Of a DNA stretch of 64,000 nucleotides, positions 60,832 through 64,000 are shown one piece after another. Every line of letters begins with the position of its first letter. The first letter of the stretch is position 1. Origin of the DNA: Streptomyces sp. H27-C3 (GTDB taxonomy: Bacteria; Actinomycetota; Actinomycetes; Streptomycetales; Streptomycetaceae); NCBI RefSeq assembly GCF_030063415.1, contig NZ_JASITA010000035.1, positions 1-64,000 on the forward strand, written 5' to 3'. The position numbers and the translations under genes are program-made. The notes beneath the pieces are model-generated. The model worked only from the letters and a program-made list of their open reading frames with translations. It did no database searches and had not been told where the DNA came from.

Positions 60832-62092
60832 GGCCGGCCTCCCCCTCGTGGAATTCCGTCTCGCGCCAGTCCTCGGGCAGCAGATGGTCGAGCACGTCGT
60901 CGACGGTGACCGCGCCGAGCAGCGATCCGCTCTCGTCCACGACCGGGGCGGCGACCATGTTGTACGCGGCGAGATAGCTGGTCAGGGCCGGCAGTGGCGT
61001 GTTGGGCGCCAGCGGCGGCAGATCGGTGTCAATGAGCGAGCTGACCAGTGTGAACGGCGGGTCCCTCAGCAACCGTTGGAAGTGGACCATGCCCAGGTAC
61101 TTGCCGGTCGGCGTCTCGTCGGGCGGCCGACATACGTAGACCTGCGCGGCCAGCGCCGGGGAGAGGTCCTGCTGACGCACGCGCGCGAGGGCGTCGGCGA
61201 CCGTCGCGTCGGGCCGCAGCACGATCGGCTCGGTCGTCATCAGACCGCCGGCCGTCCGCTCCTCGTACGACAGCAGCCGCCTGACGTCGGCGGCGTCGTC
61301 GGGCCGCATCAGTTCGAGGAGTCGCTCCTTGTCCGCCTCGGGCAGTCCGGAGAGCAGGTCGGCTGCGTCATCCGGGTCCATCGCCTCCAGGACGTCCGCC
61401 GCGCGCTCCTCTTTGAGCTTGCCGAGGATCTCCACCTGGTCGTCGTCGGGCAGCTCTTCGAGTACGTCGGCGAGTCGGTCGTCGTCGAGCGCGGAGGCCA
61501 CCTCGACGCGGCGCTTGGGAGTCAGGTGGTGCAGGGCGTTGGCGAGGTCGGCGGGGCGCAACTGCTCGAAGGTGGCCAGGAGGCTCTCCGCGCCCTGTCC
61601 GTGCTCCTCCAGCGAGAAGCCGGTCACGGCGGACCACTCGACCGTCAGCGTCTCTCCACGGCGCCGTAGCGCCCCGCTCTTGCCCTTGCGTACGAAGACC
61701 TTGTCGATCTCCCAGTCGCGGCGGGCGGGCAACTGCACGATCGCCACGTCGAGGACCGTCACTTCCTCGTCCCCGTCCACCAACTGCACGCGGCGGTCCA
61801 GGAGTTCGCCGAGGACCAGACGTTCGGTCGGGCGCTGCTCGAAGCGGCGCATGTTGACCACACCGGTCGTGATGACCTGGCCGGACTCGACACCGGTCAC
61901 CCGGGTCATGGGCAGGAAGATCCGTCGCCGACTGACGCCCTCGACGACCAGTCCGAGCAGCCGCGGCGGCTTGCGGCCGACCCGCAACATCGCCACCAGG
62001 TCGCGGACCCGGCCGACCTGATCGCCGTTGGGGTCGAAAACGGCCGTTCCCGCGAGGTGCGAGACGAATACGCGGGGGGCGCCTGACGCCAT
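60821..62092 (-). CDS. PRC-barrel, MgtE-N and CBS-domain protein (423 aa)
   Basis: A soluble protein with PRC-barrel-like beta segments (about 1-190), an MgtE intracellular N-domain (about 195-285: RPADLANALHHLTPKRRVEV and AADVLEAMDPDDAADLLSGL) and a CBS pair (about 290-415). It lacks the MgtE transport helices. It would sense Mg2+ or nucleotides and act with the coupled DUF1003 membrane protein. ATG 62092 is preferred over GTG 62128 because GGGAGG lies 7 bases upstream. I recall the same pair in mycobacteria (Rv1231c-Rv1232c). Confidence 0.9.
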   Translation of the reverse strand: MASGAPRVFVSHLAGTAVFDPNGDQVGRVRDLVAMLRVGRKPPRLLGLVVEGVSRRRIFLPMTRVTGVESGQVITTGVVNMRRFEQRPTERLVLGELLDRRVQLVDGDEEVTVLDVAIVQLPARRDWEIDKVFVRKGKSGALRRRGETLTVEWSAVTGFSLEEHGQGAESLLATFEQLRPADLANALHHLTPKRRVEVASALDDDRLADVLEELPDDDQVEILGKLKEERAADVLEAMDPDDAADLLSGLPEADKERLLELMRPDDAADVRRLLSYEERTAGGLMTTEPIVLRPDATVADALARVRQQDLSPALAAQVYVCRPPDETPTGKYLGMVHFQRLLRDPPFTLVSSLIDTDLPPLAPNTPLPALTSYLAAYNMVAAPVVDESGSLLGAVTVDDVLDHLLPEDWRETEFHEGEAGRGQ

Positions 62093-62289
62093 GCGGTGCG
62101 CCTCCCTCTCTTCACGCGAACCGGTCACGCGAATCTTTGTGCAAGTGGTTGGATTCCGGGTTCAGGCTAGCCCGTGCCGGTCCGGGCCGCTTCGGCGGAG
62201 CGTCCGGACGGCTCTGCGCCGAGCGACGTAGTGGGCACAGGTACGCTGCCTGCTGCCACCCGGACACCCGCATGAGAGGCAGTGCGCCT

Positions 62290-63039
62290 GTGACTGCATT
62301 TCCCCAGGCCGCCCGAGCCCGTAGGGCCGCACTCCTCGGCGTCGTGTGCGCCGGGCTGGCCGCGGGGCTCACCGCGTGCGGCGAGGATCCGGACGAGGGG
62401 ACCAACGGGGTGGGCAAGCTCTCCGCCTCGGCGATCGAGGGCCGGGCGCGGGAAGCGGCGCGTGACGCGGAGGCGGTGCGGCTGTCCGGCACGGTCGTCA
62501 GCAAGGGGCGCTCGTACAAGCTCGACATGCGCCTCAAGAAGGGCGGCGGGACGGGCTCCGTCACCTCCAAGGGCACGATGTTCGAGCTGCTGCGCATCGA
62601 CGACGAGCTCTTCATGAAGGCCGGCGCGGCCTTCTGGGACCATGGGAGTGCGCCCAGCAAGTCCGACGAGGCGGCGGCGGGCAAGCTGGAGGACAAGTAC
62701 GTGAAGGTGCCGGATGGCGACCCCGCGTACGACCAGCTGCGGGGCTTCACGGACAAGGACATCCTGCTGGACGGGCTGCTCGGGCTGCACGGCGCGCTGA
62801 GCAAGGGCGCGCGCGACGAGGTCGGTGGCATCCGCACGATTCAGGTCAACGGCGGTGGGGGCGAGGGCGGCAAGCTCGCCGTCGCCCTCCAGGGCAGGCC
62901 CTATCCGCTCCAGCTGGAGCGGGCGGGGGGCGCGGGGGTCGTGCGGCTCGCGGACTGGGACCGGGACTTCACGCTGGCCGCGCCGGACAAGGACGAGACG
63001 GTGGACTACGGGCAGCAGCTTCCGCGGGGGAGTGGCTGA
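62290..63039 (+). CDS. Secreted lipoprotein, possibly LppX/LprG-like (249 aa)
   Basis: A signal sequence with lipobox LTAC (Cys at about 31), followed by Gly-Glu-Asp. The mature domain alternates short helices and strands (RLSGTVVSKGRSYKLDMRLK and GTMFELLRIDDELFMKAGAA). This is the pattern of the LppX/LprG half-barrel lipid-binding lipoproteins, though similarity by eye is weak. The GTG at 62290 is preferred over ATG 62272 because GAGAGG lies 9 bases upstream. It is divergent from the CBS gene. Function unknown. Confidence 0.78.
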   Translation: MTAFPQAARARRAALLGVVCAGLAAGLTACGEDPDEGTNGVGKLSASAIEGRAREAARDAEAVRLSGTVVSKGRSYKLDMRLKKGGGTGSVTSKGTMFELLRIDDELFMKAGAAFWDHGSAPSKSDEAAAGKLEDKYVKVPDGDPAYDQLRGFTDKDILLDGLLGLHGALSKGARDEVGGIRTIQVNGGGGEGGKLAVALQGRPYPLQLERAGGAGVVRLADWDRDFTLAAPDKDETVDYGQQLPRGSG

Positions 63040-63097
63040 GCGGGGGCGGTGGGGGGTGGCGTGGCTGGTGCGGTGCGGTGTGGCTGGTGCGGGTGGG

Positions 63098-63183
63098 CCG
63101 CGCGGGGCTGTTCCCCTACCCGCCCTTCCCACAACTGGGGCTCCGCCCCAGACCCCCGGTCCTCGAACGCCGGACGCGCTGAA
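63098..63183 (-). repeat. Interspersed repeat family B, copy 3
   Basis: The reverse complement reads GAGGACCGGGGGTCTGGGGC followed by GGAGCCCC, then GGGAAGGGGCGGGTAGGGGA. These are the blocks of copies 1 and 2, but the middle CACGCGGCGGCAGCCGC block is missing. It lies between convergent genes (63039 + and 63212 -). The palindromic GGGGCTCCGCCCC can form a terminator hairpin. Confidence 0.8.
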
Positions 63184-63211
63184 ATGCGCAGGTCCGAAGC
63201 CCTGCTGCGCG

Positions 63212-63718
63212 TCAGCGCTTCTTGCGGCGTAGCAGCAGCCTCGGCAGTGCCTCCGGGGCCGGTTGGCGGGTCGTTGCGGCCGTGGGGAGTGGTGCCGCTG
63301 CCAGTGAGGTGTTCGGCAGGTCCGTCGTCATGCTCCGCGGCTCCAGGCGCAGCACCCGGCACTCGCGGGCCCAGCGCTCCGTCATCACCTCTACGTCGGG
63401 CGCGTTCAGCCGCTTGCCCTTGAGCTCCGCGACCGCCGCCTTCCACGACTCCGAGTCCGGTGTCTGCTCGGTCACGGCGGCCGTCCAGGCGACGAGCCGG
63501 CCGCCCTTGTCCTTGCTGCGTACGGTCACCTCGGCGCTCTCCCCGTCGACGAGCCCGGGAAAGGGCTGCTCACCGGGGCCGTCCCCGACGACGTACACAC
63601 CGCCCTCGTGCCATACGTGCCAGAGCGCCCGCGCCGGTCCGGTGCCCTGCGCCCAGATGAGCCCGGACTTCTTGGTGGCCTCCTCGACGAGGGCCTGGTC
63701 GAGCAAGGTCTGCGTCAT
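63212..63718 (-). CDS. Hypothetical protein, possibly split-barrel flavin/PNPOx-like (168 aa)
   Basis: Not firmly recognised. Residues 18-85 (GLIWAQGTGPARALWHVWHE then GGVYVVGDGP) could be a split beta-barrel of the pyridoxamine-oxidase/FMN-binding type, judged only by strand pattern. The C-terminal ~50 residues are basic and Pro/Leu-rich (PRLLLRRKKR at the end) and probably flexible. There is no signal peptide. The ATG at 63718 is the only good start. It is divergent from the EamA gene. Confidence 0.7.
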   Translation of the reverse strand: MTQTLLDQALVEEATKKSGLIWAQGTGPARALWHVWHEGGVYVVGDGPGEQPFPGLVDGESAEVTVRSKDKGGRLVAWTAAVTEQTPDSESWKAAVAELKGKRLNAPDVEVMTERWARECRVLRLEPRSMTTDLPNTSLAAAPLPTAATTRQPAPEALPRLLLRRKKR

Positions 63719-63770
63719 GGGCCGAAGTTTAGAGGAGGGAGGAGGAGGAAGGGAGGGGCACTGGGGGACA

Positions 63771-63788
63771 GTTCCGTTTATACGGAAC
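63771..63788. promoter_or_regulatory. Palindromic operator candidate upstream of the EamA gene
   Basis: GTTCCGTTTATACGGAAC has 7-bp arms GTTCCGT/ACGGAAC around a 4-bp spacer. It lies 13 bases before the EamA start and 53 bases before the divergent gene. The size and symmetry suit a dimeric repressor of the TetR, MarR or ArsR kind. Confidence 0.6.
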
Positions 63789-63800
63789 GCGCCTTACCAT

Positions 63801-64000
63801 ATGCCTGTGTCCGCAACCACCCGCCGCACCGGCGTCCGATCCACCACGCCCGGCGCGCTGCCCGGCGCCACGCCCGCCCCGATACCCGGGCCGCACACCG
63901 CGCCCCGTATCGATGTCGTGCTGCTCGGCGTCGCCGTCGCGAGCGTCTCGTTCTCGGCGCCGCTCATCGCCGCGACCGCCGCCCCCGCGCTGGCCATCGC
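63801..64000 (+). CDS. EamA/DMT-family transporter, 5' part only
   Basis: The first ~66 codons: a Pro/Thr-rich arm, then a membrane helix (about residues 40-65, DVVLLGVAVASVSFSAPLIA then ATAAPALAI). The phrase SAPLIAATAAPALAI is typical of the first helix of Streptomyces EamA (drug/metabolite) transporters. The window ends within the gene. The ATG has no ribosome site and lies near the palindrome, so the mRNA may be leaderless. Confidence 0.7.
   Translation, partial: MPVSATTRRTGVRSTTPGALPGATPAPIPGPHTAPRIDVVLLGVAVASVSFSAPLIAATAAPALAI

Overview
The window is chromosomal DNA of a Streptomyces or very close relative. The evidence is the very high G+C content with strong third-position bias, frequent GTG and TTG starts, a complete bldK-type oligopeptide ABC operon (a developmental locus in Streptomyces), a mycothiol gene (mshB), and family-typical small genes (DUF3117, DUF6113, SPOR-like). 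No tRNA, rRNA, CRISPR array, prophage or specialised-metabolite cluster is visible. Locus comparisons with other actinomycetes below are from memory and were not searched.

Layout. 1-8600: small SPOR-like gene, Nudix hydrolase, RsbW-like ATPase, a PAS-GAF-SpoIIE-ATPase phosphatase, PspA with a TPM-domain partner, and a GH18-like membrane protein. 8635-14048 (minus strand): remnant of a glycoamylase-domain lipoprotein, arylamine N-acetyltransferase, and a three-gene succinate dehydrogenase (sdhB, sdhA, membrane anchor) with a small coiled-coil gene upstream. 14455-19201: an LpqW-like lipoprotein and typA/bipA. 19202-33060: two complete five-gene oligopeptide ABC operons (bldKA-E, then SBP-permease-permease-ATPase-ATPase), separated by a frameshifted chloramphenicol-phosphotransferase-like gene and a GNAT gene. 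33061-35628: a decay zone holding a relic of another bldK-type operon, a membrane protein gene, tandem hairpin repeats, a short TIR-bounded element and an interspersed repeat. 35629-47388: DPP IV-type peptidase, mshB, an anchored VanW/PG-binding-like protein, a SirB1-like protein, GNAT, 7Fe ferredoxin, dapC and secreted proteins. 47476-62092: dapE, LOG protein, folP2-like gene, DivIVA-domain gene, tag, enoyl-CoA hydratase, DUF3117, O-methyltransferase, the sigE/rseA/htrA envelope-stress cassette, tatB, mrp, DUF1003 and an MgtE-N/CBS protein. 62290-64000: lipoprotein, unknown gene, and the 5' end of an EamA transporter.

How it fits together. Much of the backbone (typA-lpqW, mshB, ferredoxin-aminotransferase, dapE-LOG-folP2-DivIVA-tag-DUF3117, OMT/sigE/rseA/htrA/tatB, mrp, MgtE-CBS) follows the order I recall from mycobacteria. 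The two peptide transporters and their debris interrupt that order. Themes are envelope homeostasis (PspA, SigE, HtrA, TatB, VanW-like and lysozyme-like proteins), peptide uptake and hydrolysis, lysine/DAP synthesis and mycothiol.

Most interesting observations: (1) two copies of a ~158-bp element with 15-17-bp terminal inverted repeats and TTA on both flanks, one of which supplies the end of a coding sequence; (2) a relic fusing a BldKA-like N-terminal half to a BldKE-like C-terminal tail, the expected product of an internal deletion in a third bldK-type operon; (3) a possible substrate-binding-protein relic plus hairpin directly upstream of bldKA; (4) an internally deleted glycoamylase lipoprotein gene into which the NAT reading frame runs; (5) a GGAACC-N16-CGTT ECF promoter that places the sigE start.
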